Position numbers and translations under genes: made by a program
Part shown: positions 1-6,508 of the stretch, one piece after another
Layout of the letters: each line of letters begins with the position of its first letter
How positions within the stretch are numbered: the stretch's first letter is position 1
The notes under the pieces: model-generated
What the model saw: only the letters and a program-made list of their open reading frames with translations
What the model was told of the DNA's origin: nothing
Databases searched by the model: none
NCBI GenBank assembly: GCA_958439155.1
Contig: CAUBUJ010000079.1
Coordinates: forward strand, 1-7,615
Direction: 5' to 3'
Source of the DNA: an uncultured Veillonellaceae bacterium
Lineage (GTDB): Bacteria; Bacillota; Negativicutes; Veillonellales; Dialisteraceae
Length of the DNA stretch: 7,615 nt

Positions 1-2
1 CC

Positions 3-50
3 CCAATGGAATCCATTGGAAAAGAAAATCATGAGTGGAATACCAATGGA
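3..50. repeat. CCAATGGA inverted and direct repeats
   Basis: CCAATGGA (3-10) faces TCCATTGG (12-19) across one base, forming a perfect 8-bp palindrome. A third copy, CCAATGGA, lies at 43-50 with a 40-bp offset. It could be an operator or a small hairpin downstream of the biotin synthase gene. No U-tract follows on either strand, so I do not call a terminator. The window edge cuts off its context, and function is unknown. Confidence 0.5.
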
Positions 51-136
51 CCCCTATTCAGAATACGAGACAAATGAGCGAGCCCGTCCGGCACTTGAGG
101 ACTTTCAAAATGCGCCCATGCGGCAAGCATCCACTC

Positions 137-210
137 CTCTGCGCTTTGGGCTCTGAGCTCTGCGCCCCGCTCAAATGACGCACTTTCCTAAGCCCCCCGC
201 CATGACGCAC
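137..210 (+). repeat. Heptamer array with two CCCC-N-ATGACGCAC tails
   Basis: Four tandem 7-mers (CTCTGCG, CTTTGGG, CTCTGAG, CTCTGCG) occupy 137-164. They run into CCCC, six bases and ATGACGCAC (165-183). A second tail copy with a five-base spacer sits at 193-210, ending seven bases before the biotin synthase stop codon. The same arrangement recurs at 7475-7520 on this strand and, inverted, at 2634-2667. I found no gene in 1-217 and no convincing terminator for the bioB transcript. Confidence 0.7.
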
Positions 211-217
211 ATCCCCC

Positions 218-1219
218 TTACTGCACGTTCGGCACGGTTTCTCTCCGGCCCAGGTCGTGGAGCATCTGGATATCATCTGCCGGGGCACTGCCCTTGGAGG
301 TAAGGTAATTGCCGATCATGACGCCGTTCATGCCGCCGGCAAGAGCCATGGACTGGAGACTCCGCAGGTTGATCTGGCGGCCGCCGGCGGTGCGGATCTG
401 CGCCTTCGGCAGGACGAAGCGGAACATGGCGAAAGCCCGGAGAATTTCGAGCGGCGCCAGGCGCTTGTTGTGTTCAAAAGGCGTGCCGGGAATCGGATTC
501 AGCACGTTGAGGGGCACCGCGTCGATGTGCATCTTTTTCAGGTGGAACGCCATTTCCACCCGCTGGTCCAAAGATTCCCCAAGGCCGATGATGCCGCCGC
601 AGCAGACCCGGATGCCTGCCTTCTGGGCACGGGCTACGTTGGCCATTTTCTCCTCCGCCGTATGGGTGGTGCACACTTCCTTGAAATAGGACGGCGCCGA
701 TTCAATGTTGCAGTGGAGCCGGTTGATCCCTGCTTCTTTCAGACGCCGCGCCTGTTCGTCCGTGAGGAAACCGAGAGAGCAGCACACTTCGATACCTACT
801 TCTTTCCGGATGCGCCGGATCAGATCGCAGATTTCATCAAAATCTTTCGGATTCCGCTGGTCTCTCCCGGCGGTAACGATGTCGAAACGGGCGGCCCCTG
901 CTTTCTTGGCACGCCGAGCCGCAGCGAGCACCTCTTCCTCAGAGAGGAATTTGTAAGTTTTCACACCGGTGTTGTACCGCGCCGACTGGGCACAGAATTT
1001 GCAGTCTTCCTGACAGCTGCCGCTCCGGGCATTGACAATAGCGCAGAGATCGACTGTGCGGCCGGAAAATTTCTGACGAATCTTGTCAGCGCACGCAAGA
1101 AGAAGCATGGTATCTTCATCCTTCGTGCGGATGAGAGCCCGTGCTTCTTCCTCGGTGATTTCTCCACCGTCCAGAATGCGGTCTGTCCATTCCAAAATCT
1201 GTTTGCAGCTCGTTTCCAT
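218..1219 (-). CDS. bioB: Biotin synthase, anaerobe type (copy A, downstream)
   Basis: A 333-residue radical-SAM enzyme that inserts sulfur into dethiobiotin, the last step of biotin synthesis, in the cytoplasm. Visible marks are the CxxxCxxC 4Fe-4S/SAM motif (C69, C73, C76), an HCNIE segment (N171, E173, matching E. coli N153 and D155), GIIGLGES, and IRTAGGR (R276, matching R260). C146 and C206 match auxiliary-cluster ligands C128 and C188, but the C97 position is Asp113. Extra cysteines at 147, 170, 183 and 207 point to the type II form. The ATG at 1219 has AGGAAGG seven bases upstream and aligns with the start of copy B. An in-frame extension to 1357 is not conserved between the copies. 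The gene lies 173 bp downstream of copy B, probably co-transcribed. Which copy makes biotin in vivo is unknown. Confidence 0.95.
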   Translation of the reverse strand: METSCKQILEWTDRILDGGEITEEEARALIRTKDEDTMLLLACADKIRQKFSGRTVDLCAIVNARSGSCQEDCKFCAQSARYNTGVKTYKFLSEEEVLAAARRAKKAGAARFDIVTAGRDQRNPKDFDEICDLIRRIRKEVGIEVCCSLGFLTDEQARRLKEAGINRLHCNIESAPSYFKEVCTTHTAEEKMANVARAQKAGIRVCCGGIIGLGESLDQRVEMAFHLKKMHIDAVPLNVLNPIPGTPFEHNKRLAPLEILRAFAMFRFVLPKAQIRTAGGRQINLRSLQSMALAGGMNGVMIGNYLTSKGSAPADDIQMLHDLGRRETVPNVQ

Positions 1220-1392
1220 CGTATTTCCTTCCTCTCCGGGGACCTTCCCTGCGGGACCCGGTCTCCTTGAAACCAACCCATTGTATGAATGGGGTCTTGC
1301 CTGTGTGTTGCTCTGCGCCCGGTGCGCAGCATGGAAATACATGAAAATGCATTCCATACTATGAAGTTGTCAGTAAAATCAGAGTGTCAAAA
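1220..1392 (-). other. Spacer between the two bioB genes
   Basis: This non-coding spacer contains two small perfect hairpins: CTGCGC/GCGCAG (1313-1329, 5-nt loop) and CCCATT/AATGGG (1277-1293, 5-nt loop). The ribosome binding site of copy A, AGGAAGG read on the minus strand, is at 1227-1233. A TTGACA hexamer reads leftward at 1385-1390 just after the copy B stop, but no acceptable -10 box follows at 16-18 bp. I see no BirA operator and no terminator. Read-through transcription from the upstream promoter is therefore the simplest reading. Confidence 0.5.
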
Positions 1393-2391
1393 TTATAACT
1401 GCGGCTGGGTAAAGGACCGGCCCAGATCTTCGGTCATGCGGATATCCTCTTTCGGATCGCGGCCCCCTGTGGTGAGGTAGCCTCCGACCATAATGCCGTT
1501 CAAGCCGCCGGTCAGGGCGTACGCCTGGAGGCTCCGGAGATTCACTTCCCGGCCGCCGGCGGTACGGATGAGCGCCTTTGGCAGGACGAAGCGGAACATA
1601 GCGAAGGTACGGAGCACTTCGAGAGGCGGCAGGCGCTTGTTCGTATAGAACGGCGTGCCTTTCACCGGATTCAGAATGTTTAAGGGAATGGAATCAATGT
1701 GCATCTCTCTCAGCTTGAACGCCATTTCCACCCGCTGGTCCAGGGATTCACCGAGACCGATGATGCCGCCGGAGCAGACCCGGATGCCCGCTTTCTGCGC
1801 CACCGAAATGATTTCTTCCTTGTCCTCAAAAGTATGGGTGGTGCAGATTTCAGGGAAATAAGACGGCGACGTTTCAATATTGCAGTGAATCCGGGTAATG
1901 CCCGCTTCCTTCAGGCGCCGCGCCTGATCTGCAGAAATGAGGCCGAGCGAGCAGCATACTTCGATGCCCACTTCTTTACGGATCTTTTTCACCAGATCGA
2001 TGATTTCCTCAAATTCATTGGGATTGTCCTGGTTCCGGCCGCTCGTCACCAGAGAGAACCGCACCGCGCCGGCCGCTTTGGCTTTCTTTGCGGCGGCGAG
2101 AATGTCCGCCTCCGGCAGGAGCCGGTACACTTTCGCTCCCGTATTGTACCAGCCGGACTGGGCGCAGAATTTGCAGTTTTCCTGGCAGTGACCGCTTCTG
2201 GCATTGATGATGGCACAGAAATCGACGGCATTCCCAGAAAATTTCTGACGAATCTTGTCAGCCATGGCCAGAAGAAGCATGGTATCTTCATCTCTCGTAC
2301 GGATGAGGCGCTTTGCCTCGTCCATGGTGACGGCGCCGCCGCCGATGACCTTGTCAGCCAGTGTTATAATTTCAGCGCATGTGCTTTCCAT
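1393..2391 (-). CDS. bioB: Biotin synthase, anaerobe type (copy B, promoter-proximal)
   Basis: A 332-residue paralogue of the downstream gene. It aligns without gaps through about residue 330, with roughly 223 identical positions by hand count. It carries the radical-SAM cysteines C69, C73 and C76, HCNIE (N171, E173), GIIGLGES and IRTAGGR. Auxiliary-ligand equivalents C146, C206 and R276 are present, and the E. coli C97 position is Ser113. C59, C147, C170 and C183 are shared with copy A. The start is uncertain: ATG codons lie at 2409, 2400 and 2391. I chose 2391 because it aligns with copy A, although GGAGG (2403-2407) is then 11 bases away; for 2400 it is only two bases away. The gene is preceded by a structured leader and a BirA-type operator/promoter, so biotin-dependent repression is inferred. 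Confidence 0.95.
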   Translation of the reverse strand: MESTCAEIITLADKVIGGGAVTMDEAKRLIRTRDEDTMLLLAMADKIRQKFSGNAVDFCAIINARSGHCQENCKFCAQSGWYNTGAKVYRLLPEADILAAAKKAKAAGAVRFSLVTSGRNQDNPNEFEEIIDLVKKIRKEVGIEVCCSLGLISADQARRLKEAGITRIHCNIETSPSYFPEICTTHTFEDKEEIISVAQKAGIRVCSGGIIGLGESLDQRVEMAFKLREMHIDSIPLNILNPVKGTPFYTNKRLPPLEVLRTFAMFRFVLPKALIRTAGGREVNLRSLQAYALTGGLNGIMVGGYLTTGGRDPKEDIRMTEDLGRSFTQPQL

Positions 2392-2402
2392 TCTACTCAT
2401 TT

Positions 2403-2407
2403 CCTCC
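2403..2407 (-). promoter_or_regulatory. Ribosome binding site of bioB copy B with competing starts
   Basis: GGAGG on the minus strand lies among three in-frame ATGs. The ATG at 2409 overlaps it, 2400 is two bases away and 2391 is eleven bases away. Only 2391 gives a protein whose N-terminus matches copy A (MES/MET, then Cys5). The unusually long spacing leaves the true start open. Confidence 0.55.
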
Positions 2408-2412
2408 ATACA

Positions 2413-2532
2413 GGAAACAGCGGTATTTCCGCAGTGCGGATCTGTTTCCAACGCCCCGGGCGGGCATGGGAAGCACTGTCCCTTCTTCAGTAGCAAACCG
2501 CACAGGGCGGGGGAAGGAGGGACAGCCTTCCC
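2413..2532 (-). promoter_or_regulatory. Structured 5' leader with two long hairpins
   Basis: The mRNA leader of the bioB pair can form two hairpins. The distal one pairs 2513-2532 with 2468-2488: GGGAAG/CTTCCC, a 1x2 internal loop, CTGTCCC/GGGACAG, then five more pairs across one mismatch. That is about 18 bp around a 24-nt loop holding a small CCGC/GCGG helix. The proximal one pairs CTGTTTCC with GGAAACAG (2442-2449 with 2413-2420, 8 bp). Inside it is a TCCGC/GCGGA helix (2428-2440). The second hairpin ends six bases before the GGAGG site. No U-tract follows either, so a classical attenuator is not supported. I recognise no known riboswitch. Confidence 0.6.
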
Positions 2533-2552
2533 TGATTGTTACTATACATACG

Positions 2553-2581
2553 AGTATAGGATAAACAATTCAATCTGTCAA
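2553..2581 (-). promoter_or_regulatory. Sigma70-type promoter of the bioB pair
   Basis: Read on the minus strand, the -35 box TTGACA (2576-2581, a perfect match) is separated by exactly 17 bp from the -10 box TATACT (2553-2558, five of six). Transcription should start near 2546, giving a leader of about 155 nt to the chosen bioB start. A CTATAC/GTATAG inverted repeat (2542-2559) covers the -10 box and start region. The -35 box lies inside the left half of the BirA operator. Confidence 0.8.
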
Positions 2582-2617
2582 CTTAAATCTATATGATAGT
2601 TGACTTTTGGTTGACAA
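2576..2617. promoter_or_regulatory. BirA-type biotin operator with an extra half-site
   Basis: GTCAACT (2577-2583) and AGTTGAC (2598-2604) form a perfect 7-bp inverted repeat separated by 14 bp. This matches the layout of biotin-repressor boxes (consensus like TTGTNAACC, then 13-16 bp, then GGTTNACAA). A third, near-perfect half-site GGTTGACAA lies at 2609-2617, 11 bp (one helical turn) from the second. The left half overlaps the -35 hexamer, so bound BirA would block RNA polymerase. The regulator is not encoded here; BirA control is inferred from sequence and from the adjacent bioB genes. Confidence 0.8.
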
Positions 2618-2633
2618 TAGAACATGGGCGATG

Positions 2634-2685
2634 ATGCGTCATGGAAACGGGGCGCAGAGCGCAAAGAGGTGGTACGCCGCCTCAG
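2634..2685 (-). repeat. Inverted repeat tail plus heptamers and conserved 16-mer
   Basis: On the plus strand this reads ATGCGTCAT, six bases and GGGG (2634-2652, the tail motif inverted), overlapping heptamers GCAGAGC and GCAAAGA (2654-2667). The 16-mer TGGTACGCCGCCTCAG (2670-2685) follows. CGGGGCGCAGAG (2648-2659) is the exact reverse complement of 158-169. Heptamers plus the identical 16-mer recur at 7342-7380. Confidence 0.65.
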
Positions 2686-2738
2686 GTACAACAGGCGGCG
2701 GAAATTTTGGAAAAGTCGGGGCACCGGAGACTGGGCAG

Positions 2739-3146
2739 GTGCGTTATGAGAGCGGGGGTTAGAGTTGAGAGTTATGAGTTTAGAGGGATGGTGCCGCCTT
2801 CGGCGGAATTTTGATATGCCGCTGCGCCGCTTGAAAATCAGATATCAGCTTTCATGGAATGAGAAGGTTCTTTCTCAGGAACAGGCCGAAATGGGTGTCA
2901 TTTCGACCGGATCTATTCTGCTGTATGCGCTGCTTACAATAAAAAAGTACGAGAAAGAGTGGAGGCTCCTTGCGGGCCCCACGCCAATGACATACCATCT
3001 GATCACGGGCCAGGCGGCGAAGCCGCATAAAAAAGGACCTTCCTATTTCCTCTCCAGACTTCCGACTTCCGTCTTCAGACCCCACACCCATGATGCACCT
3101 ACTGGCCCCAGACCTCAGACCTTTGACCCCGCCGCAAATGACACAC
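2739..3146. repeat. Non-coding repeat block with mirrored ends (MITE-like?)
   Basis: The left end is an inverted tail, GTGCGTTAT-N6-GGGG (2739-2757). It overlaps four heptamers (GGTTAGA, GTTGAGA, GTTATGA, GTTTAGA; 2757-2784) and is followed by a CCGCC-TTC-GGCGG hairpin (2794-2806). The right side mirrors it: a GCGGC-GAA-GCCGC hairpin (3014-3026), ATAAAAAAGG, CCTTCC, four heptamers (3052-3079) and a tail (3080-3098). Three more heptamers (3107-3127) and another tail (3127-3146) follow. A further tail variant is at 2977-2995, and a perfect CGAAATG/CATTTCG hairpin is at 2887-2905. Open frames through the block are repeat translations without a ribosome binding site. A non-autonomous element, or nested copies of one, is inferred. 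Confidence 0.55.
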
Positions 3147-3188
3147 TTTTCGTGATCCCCCCATGTGTGACACCCATTTCCCCACACA

Positions 3189-3217
3189 AAAACGCCGCTC
3201 TCCCCAAGCGGCGTTTT
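3189..3217 (-). terminator. Rho-independent terminator of the LRR gene
   Basis: AAAACGCCGC (3189-3198) pairs with GCGGCGTTTT (3208-3217) around a 9-nt loop. Read on the minus strand, the stem is followed by a run of T, about 25 bases after the stop codon of the leucine-rich-repeat gene. The A/T runs on both sides would also let it work on the plus strand. Confidence 0.92.
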
Positions 3218-3242
3218 CTGTGTCATACAAGTGTAATACGAT

Positions 3243-6236
3243 TTATTCCAGTTCTACCGGGATCTGATGAGCCCTGCAGTACGCTTCCGCGGCAGAGCCT
3301 TCCGGGCAGACGATGGTGACCGGCGTCCCTTCGAAAGCGTTCTCCCCGATTTCTTTCACCGAGCCGGGCAAGTAGAGCCTGGAAAGGCTTGGGCAATGGG
3401 CGAAGGCGCGGTCTTCGATTGTTTCCAGGTTCTCCCCAAGGAGCACGGCGGAAAGGTTTTCACACCCTTCGAAAGCGCTTTCCCAAATTTCCAGAAGGTC
3501 CAGCCCTTCGAAGGCGGCGATTTTCGCGCCGGCCAGGGCATAGGTGCCGAGGTATTCCGTATCGTCCCCTTCGACGAAGGTCAGATCAGAGCCAATGAGA
3601 GCGCCGTTGGCGATCATTTCTGTGTCAATCTCTGTCTTCACCACGGTAATTTTCCGTTTCCCGTCGCGGGACTTGCCTGAGAATTTCTTGTCTCCATGGA
3701 GTACGATCTCTCCGAGCAGGTCCGGCTCATCTCCATTGGCCTCCGCCTGGAAGAGGAACTGGTACTTCCGTCCGCTCCCCCAACCGAAAAGGCCTTTGGA
3801 TTTTCCTTCCGGATCGGCTTCTTTTTTCCAGTCTGCCGCTTCTTTCAGGTATTTCTTCCGTGTCCACAGTCCTTCCTCTTCGATGACCTGCCGGCGGTGC
3901 TGGAGGAGATCTTCCCAGGGATTCTTCTCTCCATGGTAGAAATAGCGCACCCCATGGGCTTTGCACCATGTTTCCCAGTCGCTCCCAGGAAGGCATTCCA
4001 CCACGACGGACATATGCTGGAAAATATCTTCCCCTATGTCGCAGTGCATCTGGAGGGCCTCTATATGGTCCAGGAAATAGCAGCCGGCGAAGGCGCGGTC
4101 TCCCACTTTCCGGAGGCCTTCCGGGAGGATGACCTGGCGCAGGTAGATGCAGCCGGCAAGTGCTTCCGGCTCGAGGACTTTCACGCCGCTTCCAAGATCG
4201 ATCTCAGTAAGGTAGGAATCATAGAAAGCGCGGCTCCCGATGGTTTCCACTTCATCGGGCACGAAGACATACACCACGTCCGCTCCGGCAAGGGCCTCCC
4301 TGTCGATGGCGCGGCATGACCGGTTCGTCTCGAGCACGGTCGTAGGAGGCAGGCCGTCCCCTTCCATTTCCTCCCGCCCCCGCACCTGGATGGGCGGATA
4401 GTTCCAGTAATCCCGGAGGTAGAAGCCGTCTTCCGGCTTTTCAGGGAGGACCTTCCCTGCGTCTCCTGCAGTGAAGATAGCGGTGTGTGAAAGGCACCCG
4501 TTTTCTTTGCACCATTCATAGAGCCTGCCCCAGAGGGGGATGTCCCACACGGCGCCGCTCGCTTTGAAGGCTTCCGCGTCGCCGGTGATTTCCGGCTCCC
4601 CTTCGAAATGGACGGTGCCGTCTTCGGTGGTGTACGCTTCCGCATCATAGGTCTCCACACCGGCAGGGATGGCAATATCCATCACAAGGCCGCTGCCGCA
4701 GAAGGCGCCCTTCCCGATATGACGCAGGCTCTTCGGGAGTGTCACATTCTCCAGGTACGTGCAGTCTGCGAAGGCATAGTCGCCAATGTCCGTGACCCCT
4801 TCCGGCACGGTATAGTCTTCCATGTCGCTTCCTGCGAAGGCTGCGAAGGGGATTTCTCCATTCTCTATGGGATGGTCCCGGCGCGCCTCGATTTCCTTCA
4901 TTTCCTCTCCCGCTTCTTCTGCGAGCTGCATCAGCACCTGGCTCGTCTGGGTCTGGAGCTTGTCATGCCAGCCTGCAAGGAGCGCCTCATCGGCATCTAT
5001 GCAGGTGAGCGCGCCCATCCGGAGGTAGACTTCGATGCTTCTTTCATCCGTCTCCCCCCTGGCCACGGCGAGAAGCGCGTGAAGCCGCCCTGCTGCAAGA
5101 GGGCCCATGTTGTCGATCCAGCTCTGGAGGATCTCATCCTTCCCGCCGGTGATCCGTCCATCCATGTGGAAGAGGACGGCGATCTTGTCGAGACGGCCAT
5201 TCGTATTGGGCACGTACTTCAGGTAGGTCTTGTAAATGTCTTCATTGAAAGGATCGGAGGTGAGCCCTTCCAAGAGCGCTTCCTGCACGGCTTCGCCCGT
5301 GATGCGGCCGCTCTCAATATTGGCGAGGATCATCTTCGCCTTTTCCTTCTCCGACTTGGTCATTTCCTTGCCGCCCAGGCGCTGGGTCACGAAGGTGAGG
5401 ATCGTGGAGAAGGCGTTGCTGTAAGCCTGGCGCATCGCCTGGAGCGTCTCTCTGGACTCAAAGAGTTCCCGGAGCCGCCGCTTTTCCGCCGAACCGGTGA
5501 AGGCATTTCCTACAGCATTGAACGCGCTGTGGGCGACGCCGCTGGTAATATTGAAAGCGCCTGCCTTGGCGATGGCGGTAAGCGCTCCGGTAAGGCCGAA
5601 GCCGCCCCCTTCGAGGCGCATGCGCGTCTCTTTCCGGTAAGCCCGGCGGTCCCGCTCATTCTGCGCCGCCTGGCAGATGGCCTGGTACTTCTCGAGAAGC
5701 GGGGCGATGCCCAGTTCCCAAGCGGAAATCACATCCCGGTCCTCTCCGGCAAGATGCAGCGACGGCGTCTTCAGCACCGTTTCTTCCGTAATGTCATATT
5801 CACCGTGATCGGCGCAGGTATCGAGCGCCAGCTGGATCGGCTCAGCCAGTACGCGGCGGAGGAAATCCACGCTGTAATAGGCCTTCAGCACGTCTTCCAC
5901 CGAGTCCGCCCCTTCGTAGAGCTTCTCGATGCGCGCATTTCCCGCCTCCCAGAGGGGAAGAAACGCTTCCCGCACCTGACCGTAAATGACATGTTCCTTT
6001 CCAAAGGAAACGGTGTAGCCATCCAGATCGAACTGGTAGGCCTGCCGCTCTTCATTCCATTCCCCGTCATGTTCCTGCGGTTCCGGTTTCGGCGCAGGAG
6101 CCGGCGCAGGAGCCGGGGCCGCCGGAGCGGGCGCCGCGGCCTGACCGCCCTGGAACTGCTGCGGCACCGCCGTCCCGCAGAAAGGACAGAATTTTCCTCC
6201 GTCGGGAATGGGCTTCCCGCAATTCATACAAAACAT
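3243..6236 (-). CDS. Zinc-ribbon protein with BspA-like leucine-rich repeats
   Basis: A 997-residue protein of unknown function. A double CxxC zinc ribbon (C3, C6, C17, C20) is followed by an Ala/Pro linker (33-52) and a long, mostly helical, charged region (about 58-460). That region contains a Gly/Ala-rich stretch (209-248). BspA-type repeats (LRR_5 family) follow at about 465-530, 650-725 and 880-997, with units such as IGDYAFADCTYLENVTLP and IEDRAFAHCPSLSRLYLP. The interruptions end in 'WCKENG'/'WCKAHG' motifs like the usual LRR_5 cap. I see no signal peptide, clear membrane helix or cell-wall anchor, so a cytoplasmic location is likely, unlike classical secreted BspA. The ATG at 6236 has AGGAGG five bases upstream. 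A TTG at 6290 would add 18 residues ahead of the zinc ribbon. It is monocistronic, with its own promoter and terminator. Confidence 0.9.
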   Translation of the reverse strand: MFCMNCGKPIPDGGKFCPFCGTAVPQQFQGGQAAAPAPAAPAPAPAPAPKPEPQEHDGEWNEERQAYQFDLDGYTVSFGKEHVIYGQVREAFLPLWEAGNARIEKLYEGADSVEDVLKAYYSVDFLRRVLAEPIQLALDTCADHGEYDITEETVLKTPSLHLAGEDRDVISAWELGIAPLLEKYQAICQAAQNERDRRAYRKETRMRLEGGGFGLTGALTAIAKAGAFNITSGVAHSAFNAVGNAFTGSAEKRRLRELFESRETLQAMRQAYSNAFSTILTFVTQRLGGKEMTKSEKEKAKMILANIESGRITGEAVQEALLEGLTSDPFNEDIYKTYLKYVPNTNGRLDKIAVLFHMDGRITGGKDEILQSWIDNMGPLAAGRLHALLAVARGETDERSIEVYLRMGALTCIDADEALLAGWHDKLQTQTSQVLMQLAEEAGEEMKEIEARRDHPIENGEIPFAAFAGSDMEDYTVPEGVTDIGDYAFADCTYLENVTLPKSLRHIGKGAFCGSGLVMDIAIPAGVETYDAEAYTTEDGTVHFEGEPEITGDAEAFKASGAVWDIPLWGRLYEWCKENGCLSHTAIFTAGDAGKVLPEKPEDGFYLRDYWNYPPIQVRGREEMEGDGLPPTTVLETNRSCRAIDREALAGADVVYVFVPDEVETIGSRAFYDSYLTEIDLGSGVKVLEPEALAGCIYLRQVILPEGLRKVGDRAFAGCYFLDHIEALQMHCDIGEDIFQHMSVVVECLPGSDWETWCKAHGVRYFYHGEKNPWEDLLQHRRQVIEEEGLWTRKKYLKEAADWKKEADPEGKSKGLFGWGSGRKYQFLFQAEANGDEPDLLGEIVLHGDKKFSGKSRDGKRKITVVKTEIDTEMIANGALIGSDLTFVEGDDTEYLGTYALAGAKIAAFEGLDLLEIWESAFEGCENLSAVLLGENLETIEDRAFAHCPSLSRLYLPGSVKEIGENAFEGTPVTIVCPEGSAAEAYCRAHQIPVELE

Positions 6237-6311
6237 GGCATCCTCCTCATGAAATAACGCCGCAGCGCAAAACAGGCCTCCCCGCGGCAAACAAAAAGTT
6301 TCTTTTCTTTC

Positions 6312-6340
6312 ATTATACCGATTCTCCCCCCGCCGGGGAA
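6312..6340 (-). promoter_or_regulatory. Promoter of the LRR gene
   Basis: Minus strand: a perfect -10 box TATAAT (6312-6317) lies 17 bp from a weak -35 match TTCCCC (6335-6340, three of six). Initiation near 6305 would give a leader of about 70 nt. The G-rich spacer and poor -35 box suggest help from another factor or modest strength. Confidence 0.6.
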
Positions 6341-6364
6341 GCGCTGGCCGCAGACCGATGGGAG

Positions 6365-6413
6365 ATTAGCTGTTAGCTATTAGCTATTAGCTTTTAGCTT
6401 TTAGCTTTTAGCT
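6365..6413 (+). repeat. Seven tandem NTTAGCT heptamers
   Basis: The units are ATTAGCT, GTTAGCT, ATTAGCT, ATTAGCT and three of TTTAGCT, in exact 7-bp register, then a degenerate GTTGACG. Only the first base varies. The array lies about 25 bp upstream of the LRR promoter. Together with the inverted repeat at 6433-6463, this is all I see in the gap 6341-6508. Confidence 0.9.
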
Positions 6414-6432
6414 GTTGACGTTTGGCGGAAAC

Positions 6433-6463
6433 AGGCCGGTCCTTATTCGGCTGCGGCCGGCCT
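6433..6463. repeat. AGGCCGG/CCGGCCT inverted repeat
   Basis: A perfect 7-bp inverted repeat (6433-6439 and 6457-6463) with a 17-nt loop, 46 bases after the stop of the transposase fragment. No U-tract follows on the minus strand, so a terminator role is doubtful. Confidence 0.4.
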
Positions 6464-6508
6464 CTCCCTGTGCTCTTCGGATTTTCCTGCCCATGCCGCC
6501 GCGGAGCT

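Noticed and set aside
257..1270. 337-residue plus-strand open frame opposite bioB copy A
   Set aside because: Antisense shadow of a conserved gene; a similar shadow occurs opposite copy B for the same codon-bias reason.
1385..1390. TTGACA as a separate promoter for bioB copy A
   Set aside because: No reasonable -10 hexamer occurs 16-18 bp downstream on the minus strand.
2468..2532. Leader hairpin considered as a transcription terminator or attenuator
   Set aside because: No U-tract follows the stem on the minus strand; on the plus strand only TGATTGTT follows.
2852..3226. 124-residue open frame on the minus strand between the LRR terminator and the bio promoter
   Set aside because: It starts upstream of the terminator hairpin, runs across heptamers and tails, and has no ribosome binding site. 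Its resemblance to a frame at 6957-7202 is explained by shared DNA repeats.
2765..3319. 184-residue open frame on the plus strand
   Set aside because: It crosses the repeats and the terminator and runs into the 3' end of the LRR gene on the other strand; no coding-like composition or ribosome binding site.
4608..6257. 549-residue plus-strand open frame
   Set aside because: It is antisense to the zinc-ribbon/LRR gene, whose domains are unmistakable, and shows no recognisable protein features.
6237..6290. TTG start at 6290 adding 18 residues to the LRR protein
   Set aside because: Zinc-ribbon proteins of this type normally start at the MFC residues, and the ATG at 6236 has AGGAGG at good spacing.
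6365..6413. Heptamer array considered as a CRISPR
   Set aside because: Units are 7 bp with no spacers; it is a simple tandem repeat.
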